A stretch of DNA of 64,000 nt from Acanthornis magna (taxonomy: Eukaryota > Chordata > Aves > Passeriformes > Acanthizidae), in contig JAWUZG010000004.1 in the NCBI GenBank assembly GCA_036785705.1, positions 10,202,501-10,266,500 of the forward strand, written 5' to 3'. The position numbers and the translations under genes were made by a program. The first letter of the stretch is position 1. Every line of letters begins with the position of its first letter. Positions 10,402-22,234 of this stretch are shown piece by piece. The notes beneath the pieces were generated by a model that saw only the letters and a program-made list of their open reading frames with translations, made no database searches and was not told where the DNA came from.

Positions 10402-13400
10402 CAACTGGAAGTAGATTTCATGTATTATCTCCCAAAGCTATCACTATGTCTCCCATCACACCTTAGTTGTCCTGCATTAGAACATTGAAGCAGAAAATAC
10501 AGCCCACAATTTTGTAGATATTTAGACCTTCATTTTCAGTTCATACCAGGATTTTGGACTCACTAGAAACACATGAGGGAACTTAGTTATCACTCCTCTC
10601 AAATTCTGTAAGCGGGTGCTATTTTCTTATGGCAGAAGAGCAGAATATTTGATGTCTCAGTGCACTACTAGATTTACGAAAGTCTGCTGGGAATTACATA
10701 GAGTAGCCCAGGTTTTGTTCATTGGCCTTTTACTTCAAATGCTTCATCTCTTATTGGGTTACTTGACTGCCTACAGGCAGGAAGCAGTATAAATTACTGT
10801 AAAAATCAGGAGTAGCTGAAACTGCACTCTCCTCTTAACACAGCTCTTGCCCCTTTCTACAGTCTGTATTTTTGTGTGACCTCTGACAGAAGCATTCAGA
10901 GGCTATGCTTCAAGTTCACTTTTCAGACCTTGACAATATCGTAAATCATTTTATGAGGCAAACTGTGCAGGCTTAAAATGTCTACATTCTAAGAGACAAT
11001 TCTGGTCCATTTTCAGGGATAGTATTAACTAAAAACAACTAAAACCAAAATTCAATATGGAGACTCTTTCTGCCAATAGAAAAAAAAAAAAGCAATATTA
11101 TTTGTCTTTGAGAATGAATAAACTTTGGAGAACAGGTCAGTATAGTTTGGTTTTTTTCATTTAAGAAGAATTTCTATTTTAATGAAAGAAAAAATTTGTG
11201 TCAGATTGCCTGTCAAAAGTAAGATCCTTTATAATGATGTATGAAATGCCACCACAATGATTTTTCTCCTTGATGTATATTTTTAAAAGATGATGGGCAT
11301 GTTTTGGTTTGGGCATAATAATTTAAGTCATGCACATCATTGTAGTCTTCTTGTAACTTGACTTCTTGTTTCTTGTTTTTCAGTGTTAGGCTGGTTTTTT
11401 TTAAGTGTATCCTGGGATGTAAAAATAATTTGAAAATGACAAACTATTTAATTTCAGATAGACATTTTTGATAAGAAATTTTCTTGAAGGACAAAACATG
11501 ATGAAATTAAGTGAAATAATTTCTTTTTTCTCTTCTTTTTATGGAGGTTTTTAAGACATGTAATGTTCTACGAACTAATACTTTTTATATTGTGTTTCTC
11601 TAATAGATGAATAACAGAATTAAAGTAATTGAATAAAATCTATAAAGTAGTCATTTAGTTTCAAGAATATTAGTATAGGAATAATGTGGAGAAGTTGCAG
11701 GATCAAATATAAAAATAATAATGGAGGCATCATAGAGAAAGTGGAAAAGGGACAAACAAAAATATTAAATAATTTACCCTGAATGTGAGAAGGGGTGAAA
11801 AAAAAGGATGTAATTGTATTTTATGTGTTTCCTTCGATAAGTTCTTTCATATGACAGGATTGAACAGAGAAAAATACTGTGAAAAAATACTGTTTTATTT
11901 CTCTTTTATGTGTGCCGTAAACACCTACTAAAGAAAAAAAAGGAAGGCTACACTTGTCATTTGCTAGTATGACTAGAATAACACTTTGATTTCATCTGTT
12001 AATCTATGCACAATAGATTGAAAAAAAAAAAAAAAAGGTGAAATAACATCTAGTAAACAAATTACCTTGGAGCAATTCAACTGTTTGGGTATTTTGTTTG
12101 TGTCCCTCACACCCCCATGCATACATAAAAACAAAGACAATGTTTGTGCACAGACATACATACATTTTTATGTGTTTACAACGACCCACACACATAAATA
12201 TACTAGAGTGAAACATATAAGGAGACTCTTCACTAGAGATGGAAATATTTGTGTATCTTACCAGCTATCTCATTGTGCTCAGCTGTTCCCAACTATTTGT
12301 TCATTTGCCTCATTGATGCAAACAATGCAATTTTATGATAAACTAATACAAGTTATATTGACAATTCGTAGTTGAAGTTCAGCAACAAGGGAAAAGAAAA
12401 TATGCATTTTTAATCTATACCAATGTCATTCAGTCTTCCAGGTTGCCTTTTGATGGGGAAACTTTAAAGAAAATAATAATTTTTGAATAGAAAATATTTG
12501 GAAATTCAAAGTCTGGGGGTTTTTTAGATGTGTTTTTAGATGTATTTTTCTAGTTTTAAAGGAGGTCAGACTGTGTTTTAAATTAAGGTTATTAGAGATA
12601 AAATTCAGCTTTAGAGAAGACAAACAGTTTAAGAGACTCTGGAGTATGCATATGATGGAAATGGAGGGATATAAAAGGACTGTCATTAGACTAATGTATA
12701 ATGACTACTAAATGAAGGAGAAATGAAAGAAGCCATTTAAAGATTAAACAATATATCCCTACTTAAGCTCGGACGTAAAATACAAATATTTGTTAGTGGA
12801 ATTCATAACTTATGATTACAGATTTGATGTATTTATGTATTGATGTACTAATTTATTATACATTACATGTATAATAATTAATGCTAATTTAATTATGCCT
12901 GATCAAATTAATATGGGAGGGAGGAACTGAAATTGCTTTCCTGGGAATGTTTTAAAAGCTTTGCAGAATAAAAAGGAAACTTTGAAGTACAGCAGAATAG
13001 AGGAGGCCCTCATATTAGAAGTTTAGGGCAAAATTTATCACAAATGATGAATCCTTCTGCTTGTTTTTGAAGGTACTGATATTGATAAAGGATATTAATA
13101 AGAAATAAATGTTTAAAAGAATGCATCATTACAAAATCATTCTGAAATAACTTTAATAATACTACAACAATGAGGCTGTTTAAGGGCTTGGTAAGATGTT
13201 GAGTATTTCAGCTATGATTAACTTTGTATGAACATTTAAAGATGTGCAAATACATTGGATTACATTATAAAATTAGTTTTGTTAACCAGTCATCAAACAT
13301 TTTCTTCCTGAAAATATAGACACAATTCTTTCTTTCATTTTTTGGGGTTTTATGTGTTACTTAACTTGGTGGTATTCTGTAGGTGCTCAGATGAGCTACC

Positions 13401-13946
13401 ATATCTCTCAAATTCTAAATTGTAATCTGCACAGTTGGTGTGGCACAGTATGCCAATGGATTAAAAAAAAAAAGAAAAATCTCAGAAAAACACACCATTT
13501 TTAATAGAAAATAGCATCTGAGCATAACAACAGATACATGTTCACCACAAATTTTAGAGATCTAATTTTTGCAAACTGTAAATGGTTCAAGTGAAAGAAT
13601 GAATTCTACTGTAGTTAAGATAAATTCAAATTAAAACATAGAATGATTGTATTATTCTTCCTGTGACTAATTTTTAAGCAATTAATTGTGTAGAAAGCAG
13701 TATAAGTATAATAGACTGGTGTATTCCTAAATTTGTCAAATAAGCATACTTTGCAAACAAACTTCCTGGAAATCTTTATTGAAAGGTCAAATACATATGG
13801 ATAGAAACTATTTCACTTAAGTAAAATACTACTGCTAGTTCTAAATTTGGTAGGATTCCACAGGTGCTGCTTAAGGAAATATTCTGTGATACTGGTAGTC
13901 TGAGAGGAAAAAGAGAGAACTACAAAGCTCATGAGAGAGCTGAAGC
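10402..13946. other. AT-rich noncoding stretch
   Basis: No recognisable genes. Holds a 16-nt A tract (12021-12036) and an A tract near 11080. The 102-codon plus-strand frame at 12067-12375 and the frames opposite it contain low-complexity sequence and look fortuitous. A purine-rich, A-rich zone spans about 11640-11940. Confidence 0.65.
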
Positions 13947-13990
13947 TCTCTAATCATAGATATGATTAGAGAAGATCTAATCATAGATAT
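13947..13990 (+). repeat. combined hairpin and direct repeat
   Basis: tctctaatcat (13947-13957) pairs perfectly with atgattagaga (13962-13972) around a 4-nt loop, agat. The 15-bp unit tctaatcatagatat is present at 13949-13963 and again at 13976-13990 (27-bp spacing). A template-switch event at a small hairpin could generate both patterns together. Confidence 0.85.
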
Positions 13991-16356
13991 TTGATGTTCT
14001 TCATTCACGGATCATGTCCGTATTTTTTGAGCTGTGCCAAATTGTCCATATTTTTGAGATACTAGTTGCACTGGTTGTACTATGCTCAGGATATTGGTCG
14101 TACTGGCCATCTTTGGCTGCCCTAAATCCGTTTAGCATCAGTTTATCCAGCAACTTAGAGAAAATAATACCCATATATGGTGCAGAGAAGTCTAGTGCGT
14201 TGGAAAGCTCCTTCCACTGAGGCGTGGAAGAAGGTAAAGAGAAAGAAGCTCGGAAGAATTTTTGAATTCCCTAACATGCAGTGAGGGGAGCAACTTGAAA
14301 TTTGATTTTAGGCCTAGAGTTTAGTTTAAGGCACAGTTGATAATAGTAGATATGACTCCAAATTGAGCAGTTGGAATATATATTTAATTCTTGTTGAATG
14401 TACATTTTGTCTGCAATTGACTGCAGAGCTACATTGTACAGAGCTGGAAAATTTGGCCTGGCAAACAGATATTTTGGATAAGGCTTTTGTTACACATCTG
14501 TACTTTTCAACACTTATCTAAAATGAAAGTTCTTCATATGTCATTACTTGTTATATTATTCAGATGCCAATTTTTTTTATTATTGTTTTCCTGAGACTGA
14601 CTTTTATTTGTGAAAGCAGCTGCAATACTGTATTCATAATTGCAAGTCACATAGTATATAGGAATAGTGCATACAACAATACAATATAGAAAACAAGGTA
14701 AAATTACAGCTCTTATGTTTCTTTTTATTAGGATTAGTTACTCAGCAGAATCAGTTCTCTGCTAGCTCACTAGTGAAAGCAAAACACATCCTACTGATGT
14801 GCTGACATATATCTCTCTGCAAAATGTTAAGCACTAGATTTAAAACAGGCCAGAGGCAAATTTGGTGGTTTATGGCTTTGGAGGGATGAGTTCTACATCT
14901 ATCCTAGAAAATTAAGAAGAACGTGGTTCTTTGGTCCTGAGGACAAAGAACATGGAAATTATTTAATCCATACAGCTATAATCCCTGCCTCTGATAAATA
15001 GGTTTGTTCTGTTGAAAGAGATAGGAGCAATCATTCCAGCAACAGAGCTTTCTTGTGCTTAGTTTTAGGAATACCTGAGGTTTTTACAGGTACACATTGC
15101 TTGACCCAGACCAAATCTATGCTAACTGTTGAATAGTTTGGTCTTGTGCCCTGGCCAGCTCAGCATTTTAAGTTAAGATATAGCTGACTGTTTTCTAGAC
15201 CTTACACACTTACACTGTCCAGTTACAAAAAAGAAAGGAATTCTATAACACCACCACCCTGAAATCCCTCCTAACATCTCTCATTCTCTTTGCTACTAGA
15301 AAGAAAATCTCCCAATTAAACATTCCTCACACTCACAAAAGCTACTAACCAACCAAAGAAACCACTACTTGGCCAATGGTTTTAATTTCCCATGTAGACA
15401 TGTCTCTCTGATCAGTATGGGTTATTTTCCATTTATATATTTCTGTGATGACATGAAAAGACTTACACTGTAATCTTAACATTTAGTTTTCATTTTCTCT
15501 CTTATAAAAGGCTTAATTGATTTTTTTTTTTTTGGTGAAATTCTGTGAAAATTCTATTATTAAGCAAGGGTTATATTGATCTGCTGGTAGATTGAACACT
15601 GGATGAAGTCCACATTGGTTCTCTTACTTTTTCCAGAGCAGCAGTGATGGGCAGATGTGAGACAGGATCATTGGCTGTCATTGTGTGCTTTATGAGATCA
15701 TAGATGATTACTACTACCTAAAATAGCTCTCATATTTTCAAGACTCATTTCACTCTTCAGTTGTCAGAAGTTTGATCAATAAACATAGGCCCTCCTTTAT
15801 TCATGGCAGCTTTTCATCTAAGCGTCAAATGCGTGTCTCATTTAGTTTTAGTTATTTAACTTCATATACCTAACTATGCTACTATAATTGAAACACAAAG
15901 AATTTAGAAAGGGTTGCCCACAAAGTTTTTTAAAACCTGTAGCTGTTTCAGTATTTCATTATTTCTTTAACACTTCTGAGATATTTTAATAATAAAGAAG
16001 GAAAATATTATTTTTAAGGCAGTAAAAAAGTTGGTGACTTTTTTTCTGTAGGTGATTTCATATTTCAAATTTGTCATATGCCTCTAAGATCATTCTTTCA
16101 TAAGTTTAAGGATCTTGAGAAATATAATTGTATAATGGTATTGACAATTAATTTTTTAATGTTCCTTTTTGTTAGATGAAATGGTATACTTTTAAAATAT
16201 GTTGCAATTATGCTTCATACTGTTCTAAAGAATTTTACAAGCAATCTGTGTACTAAAAAATTATTAAAACTCTAGTTTGGAGATAGAAGATATAAACATT
16301 GATTGTAGGAAAAGAACGAGAGGCTTTTTATTCAGGATACAGACAGGTATATTGGC
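13991..16356. other. noncoding stretch, nothing recognised
   Basis: AT-rich sequence without credible open frames. Contains a 13-nt T tract (15521-15533). No repeat family recognised. Confidence 0.65.
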
Positions 16357-16406
16357 TTCATTGTGCCGTTGATATTCACGGTGACATTGATATTCATTGT
16401 GCCGTT
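16357..16406 (+). repeat. short direct repeat, 14 bp at 36-bp spacing
   Basis: ttcattgtgccgtt occurs at 16357-16370 and at 16393-16406, and the intervening bases contain further copies of gatattca. It looks like a small imperfect tandem duplication. Confidence 0.8.
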
Positions 16407-16619
16407 TGGGGCATTTCTTGAGAAATAGCCTGGTAAAGGAAGTGTTCTAAAGAACAGGAGTAAAGCTGCACTATGCCATGTGTAATCAAATTAACTCATA
16501 AATGGATTTAAGGAATCTTTCATATTCATGAGTCATGGGTTTTATTTCCTGATGGGGGAAAGCAATCTCAGAGAAGGAACCATCTAGCTGTTTGATAATT
16601 TTTCTTCTCTGATTTACCT

Positions 16620-16676
16620 CCTATTAGGAATAACTTTGTCATATGCCACCTATTAGGAATAACTTTGTCATATGCC
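16620..16676 (+). repeat. two-copy tandem repeat, 29-bp period
   Basis: The unit beginning cctattaggaataacttt and ending gtcatatgcc is present at 16620-16647 and again, identical, at 16649-16676. A third partial copy of its end (ttgtcatatgc) follows at about 16681-16691. Identity between the copies suggests a recent slippage event. Confidence 0.9.
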
Positions 16677-16691
16677 TGTGTTGTCATATGC

Positions 16692-19384
16692 ATAACACAT
16701 ATCTTCATTCATGTATTTTTAAATTTTTTCTTTTTCCCAAGAAGATCACTTCCTTTAAGACTTCTTTTCAAACAGGCAGGATCAATTTTAAATGAATGCC
16801 ACACTGGTTGGTTTTTTGTATGAATTGCTGAAGATTAGCATAGATTGGGCTGCACTTGACAGGGCCTGAGGGCAGTCACAATAAAGAAATATGTGGTTTG
16901 AAGATTTAGAGAGAGAAAATCCCATCCACCCAAACTAAACTTAGGAGGATGACACCTGTTGTTGTCCTAAGTTTTTATAAGGATAAAAAGCCCCATCTTT
17001 GGGGGGATCCATCAAAGGCGTACTGCATTTCCCCACCAATTTCTAAGAGCCTTCACACTTATATTAGAATAGCTGGGGTCCTAAAATTTAGATTGGTTGG
17101 ACCCACGGTAAAGCTGCACAGCAGTTTGTTGGTAAAAAGATGCAGACACTGATCGGTGTAGGATAACAGGACAGGAGGAAAAGTTAAGTTAGCACAAGAT
17201 ATGATAAGATAATTAGCTATAAATGCCTGTGTTGAAATATCTGAAATTCAGAAGTGAATTTCATCATGTCTGTGTGTCAGCTTGTGTCAGCTGCCCATGG
17301 CGTTTCCTTTGTATATCTTCTGTGCACCCCCAAAAGATTTGGGAAACTCAATTATTTATACTGAATCAGACCATATATCTTTAAAAATAGTGGAAAGTTG
17401 TTTAAATCCACATGGAACAGCAGATGATTTTAGTTGACAGATGCAGTGTTGAGGCTTCAAATCCATTCAGAAAATAAAAGTTCTTTCTCAGGTATTTATG
17501 AAAGAAAGATAGTTAATTGAAGAATTGCTGGAACTCTTATGTTTCATGATTATTAAAACCTGTCACATTTCAAAAGGCTTTTTAAATACCAGAATATGGG
17601 TTAGTACTGGCCCTAAAGTTTAGAAAAAAAAATGCACTGACTGTGAAGAACCAGTTGACTATGAGTATGGTATGTTTATTACTAGGGAAAAAAACCAACC
17701 CAGAATACTAAGCCTAAAAAATACTTCAGATAATTCTGAATAAAAAAGTGGTTTGAAATTTGAAAAGAATGCATGCTTTATTTCTTTTACATAAATATTC
17801 CACTGATGAATTTACCCTCTGGAAATTCTGTTGCAATATCTTACTCTGAGCAAGTACTAGTGAATATGCCTAGACAATGAAGTGTGAAGTCATAAATGTG
17901 AGCAATTGTACTTAAAGTAATTTCTTATTCTCCTAAACTATGTTCATACTTTGAACACTGTTAGATAATGTTACTATCCATAATAAAATACTCAATATCA
18001 CTTATTTCACTACTCTTCCTGCCCTAATAATTACTTGCTCCAAAGATCAAACATCAAATTCTAATGGCATGATTATCAGCAAATGTGGATGTTAAGGTAT
18101 TCAGGCTCAAGCTGTACATCAAATAGGAAAGTAAATTTCGGAGTCAGCAGGACCAATACCTGAGCATTGTTTTCTTCTAATTGAAACTATGAGAACTTCA
18201 GGTTAAGAACCCAATGGACACAGCATACCATAGCTCAAAATGGAACAGATTCAAAAGTCCTATACCATATTAACTGCATGGTCTAATACCAGCTCTTTAG
18301 TCCTGCTGAAAATTCTGAGACATAGCTCATAAAACATTGTTGTATTCACCCATTTTGATGACGTTGCACTATGCTGTGTGTTTGGAGAGTATTGGGCTGC
18401 GTCTCCACAGCATCAAGAACTTCCATAATTGTGTTTTTAAACATAATTTTGCTCCCACAACATTTTACCGAGGAAAATCTTAGACTCAGTTATCATAGAT
18501 GCCGTCCAATATTTGTCTCCATCAAACCAGCCAAAAAACAAAGTCGTTCTTCCTCTTAGCTGTTCTTACTATAAAATTTCTATAGTGCACAGGACTCTTT
18601 CTCCTAGATTTATTCCTACTTTGAGTAGTGAAAAATGTACAGTTTACTGACATTCTATCCTCTAATAAACGTGTTGAACTTTGTGAGGATAACACTTTAC
18701 ACTTACAAGAGGTATACCTTTAGGAAATCTAGTTACCATAATTATGGGCAGATATGCTGTTAGAACAGAGAATTAAGTAAAGATCATAAAGTATTCAGGT
18801 AAAACCGAATTTAATATGCTAGAATATGCTCCCATTTGTTGATATTACCGGTGGGAGTAAAGATCAATTTACAAAGATGTAAGAATTTAGTATAAAAACC
18901 TGGAAAGCAAATAACTCAATAATTGAGTCCCAAAAATTTGTATCTTCTATTAATAGCCACAAAATTCAGAGGAATCCCTGTTTCTTATATTGCAATAAAA
19001 ATATTCATTATTCATTACTCATTACAGAAAGCATAAGACAGGGCAGTTTTCCTAATACACCTAATCACAAGTACAGGATTGCTGACCTAAGGAAAACAGT
19101 CTGTAAATAACAAAAAAGCCATGCTTAGTGTCTTATCTGAGTAATTTATAAAAAAAAAGATGAATTTCATCAATTTCCTTCCAGCAGAATAATGTAAATA
19201 AAAGATACTTTTAAAATTTCTTTACAGGACTGGGTTACACCATGGGATTTACTATTTATAGAACAATTTAATAATTGGTTGTGAGACCTATAAATATCAT
19301 CTGATTTAAATTTCTTCTTAAATAGATTTGACTTTGTAGTTGGAGCATGTGCATCATGATTTTGTCCAATTGAGTTTTGGATAT
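16692..19384. other. noncoding stretch, nothing recognised
   Basis: Only short chance open frames (60-70 codons) and no repeat families recognised. Confidence 0.65.
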
Positions 19385-19520
19385 CACCAAAACCAGCCAT
19401 TCCTCCCCAATTCTGGGCAGCCTTTTCCACAGTATGACTGCTCATAGTGAAAAAAGGTTTCCTAATATCTAACATTGCAACTTTGTCCACTGCTTTTTGT
19501 CCTTTTCCTGTAAAGCTCTG
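19385..19520 (-). mobile_element. old CR1 LINE fragment, antisense
   Basis: The plus-strand order of motifs matches the reverse complement of a CR1 3' part: ccccaattctgggcagcctt, a ctcatagtgaaaaaagg segment, ttcctaatatctaa, and a closing tttttgtccttttcctgt. The last three correspond to the conserved 'tagtaaagaatttcttcctaa', 'ctaatctaa' and 'ccttgtcct' blocks. The 130-codon minus-strand frame at 19170-19562 overlaps this fragment, so part of its apparent coding potential is LINE-derived. Very diverged, with approximate boundaries. Confidence 0.65.
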
Positions 19521-21926
19521 AAGACCATGATTTGTTTTTCCCCACAAAGGAACTGAAGACACAAGTTAGATCTCCCTTACTTTTCTATCCTTATATATTT
19601 TGCTTCAGGACCCTAATTGCTGTGCTGTCTCTTTGCTAGATTCACTGCTCTAGATGCATACTCATAAGTGCCAAATAGAGAAAAATAATCTTGCTGACTT
19701 GCTGTCTAGACTCTTACTAATACCTGTCAGTTTGCTGTGGGTCTTCTTTGCTACAATGGCACACATTCCTCATGTTCAACTTATTATCTGCTAGACTGTG
19801 AACAACTGTTTTCTAGCAAGACTGCTTCCAGCTTGTATTGCTTCATTGAATTACTCCATCCTTATTCTATCCTAGGAACAGGACACTGCATTTTTTGTCT
19901 GATTTCTGATATCTACAGTTGTTGAGACATCCTGGAATATTCAAAATACCCCATTGGGTTAGCAGTTATTATATAGGACTTTGAGAAAGGTATATGCCCT
20001 TTGACAGTAATAGAAGTGACTCGAGTGTGTTCCTTACACCATACAAATGCTAAGATGTAAACGTCTGAAGTGAGTACCTATATTTAAATAATCCACATGC
20101 ACACATTGACCAGTGAGCTGTCTCTGCTCTCATTATCGCCTGGAAATTGGTTTACTTACTACATATGTGTGTTTAGTGTCTGATGAGATCTTTAACAGTG
20201 ATGTCTTTAATAAAATGTCCATGTGGATCTAGCAGAAAGAACTAAAGATTTGCAAGGGAGACCTGTGCGGTCTGGTACTGGCACTTGAGGTTTAACATGA
20301 CATGACAAAACATTTCAAATTGATTGTGCACTTATCTTGAAAAAAATGAATCAAATCTGTATCAAAGAGGTGTTGAAGAAGTCCAAGGGAATTACTTAGT
20401 TCAACCTTTCAGAGACTTACAAATTTAGTCAGCTGTACAGCTTTTTAGCCTGAATTGGCTCAGTTCATCTGCCCAAATGTACGCTTAGTTCATTTACCCA
20501 AATATAGGCTCCTGGTGCCATTTGAGATATGCTGGGATATCCAAGACATACACACAAAAGTGACAGATGGGATATAAAGCAGACCTATGTCACCCTAGAG
20601 TGGCAGCCGGAGTATTTGGAAAATGGCATGAGATGAACACATTTAAGCAAATTGTTTGAGTCTCAGTCAGAGTATTGGCCATAAATTTTATCAGTTGACT
20701 TAAATGTAGGCACATACTGCAAATTTATTTGCCCTAGAATATACAAGCCATCTCACTGCTGTGGTAGTTAGGCCACAACGGTTTCAAGAGGTGTTTATAG
20801 TTCTGAAATAGAAACTGGAGTACAGACAAACAACCACCCAACACCAAAAATGGTACTAGTATTCTGTGTGTAGGCAGCTGAACTAAATCCTGCATAATGT
20901 GGGTGAATCTGAATTCCACCTCCATAGAACACCATGAAGTATACAGGGAAGACTAAAGAGAATGACCCAAGCGAATACTGTATTGAAGTGGGTTTTTTGC
21001 TAATAAATACGTAATTATGTACTGTGAACCTTATGTAACATGGAATAAACTGTGGTTTATGTTTAGCAACATAAGGCAAGAAACATAGAAAGGTAAAATA
21101 ATGTTTATCAACCAACCCACTTCAAGCCTGCAAAATAGCACTTTTTAAGCAGCTCCTTTTATTCTGTTTTTCACATACAACTTCACAGCAATAAGAAACA
21201 AATAATTTTTCCACTTGGTTTACTATGCAATAAAATGGTAAAACCTCCAAGACTTTTCTGAAATGATACCACTAACAGAGATAACAGGTGTGGTTTACAA
21301 GAGCGTAAATCTTCCATCTGCTACATATCCGAGTGTTTCTGCCTTCACATTTCTGCTAAAGATGATCCCAAATTCATTTCTTAGAACACTAAAATGATGG
21401 GTTGGATGCACTGGAAGAAGAAGAAATTGTTCTTTACAGAAAAATGTTGTTGAAAGTTCATAATTTGAATTTTTGTGCCTTCAGAAGGTCAGTGCTGGAA
21501 ATCAGGGAACATGGGGATGGAAGGGATAAAATTCTAGTTCTACATTTTTATTAACCAATATTGTAATGCTGCCTCTTATAAATCACCGTGATTAACTCTG
21601 CAACAATTTTACAATAAAATTAAGTAAATAATTATATTTTAAAATAATGTAATTGAATTAGCAATATTTAAATTAGCATAATTTAACCAGAACCACAGAT
21701 GAATTCACGTACTTAGAAAAGATGAAATTAAATTTAGTCACTTAAAAGCAGCATTCTGGAGAACTTGTCCCAGTCCTATCACTTAATTTAATGTTTGTTG
21801 CCACTTCTCTCTTTTTATCTGTGTAGTGCTTATTGATTTTAGTTGTGCCTTTGCTTGATTTTAGAAATTTGATGCACTTCAATTTTCTCATGTATGTGGA
21901 ACAAAGATTTTGTATTTTTAACTTAA
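19521..21926. other. noncoding stretch, nothing recognised
   Basis: No credible gene. Overlapping minus-strand frames at 20734-21115 (63 and 106 codons) have no family features. No repeat family recognised. Confidence 0.6.
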
Positions 21927-21946
21927 CCCCCCCCCCCACACCCCCA
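21927..21946 (+). repeat. C-rich tract
   Basis: Eleven consecutive C (21927-21937), then aca and a further C5 run. An isolated C-rich strand in a strongly AT-rich setting. Confidence 0.85.
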
Positions 21947-22015
21947 TTTTCTGGTTTTACCTATTTTCTTCTTGAAAATATATTTTCAGATTTATTGTCA
22001 TCTCATCAGATTTTG

Positions 22016-22234
22016 AAATAATCTAATTAAATAATAAATTATTAAAAATTACATTTTTAATAAATATATGAATAATATAATATAATATAATTAATACAAC
22101 ATAACATAACATAGCATAGCATATCATAACATAATATAAAATACATAATATAATATTATTATAGATATTATTATAATTTATATTATGTATTTATAAATTT
22201 AAAAATATATAAATTATAAAATAATCTAATTAAA
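22016..22234. repeat. AT-only low-complexity block bounded by 16-bp direct repeats
   Basis: The 16-bp sequence aaataatctaattaaa occurs at 22016-22031 and again at 22219-22234. Between them the sequence is almost entirely A and T, with runs of the pentamers taata/ataac/atagc (about 22070-22135) and several AT palindromes (for example around atagatattattata, 22161-22175). The direct repeats look like the edges of an insertion or of a slippage-driven expansion that duplicated its flank. No transposon body is recognisable. Confidence 0.75.

Noticed and set aside
19170..19562. 130-codon minus-strand frame as a possible gene
   Set aside because: Overlaps an antisense CR1 fragment (19385-19520), and the remaining residues match nothing I know.
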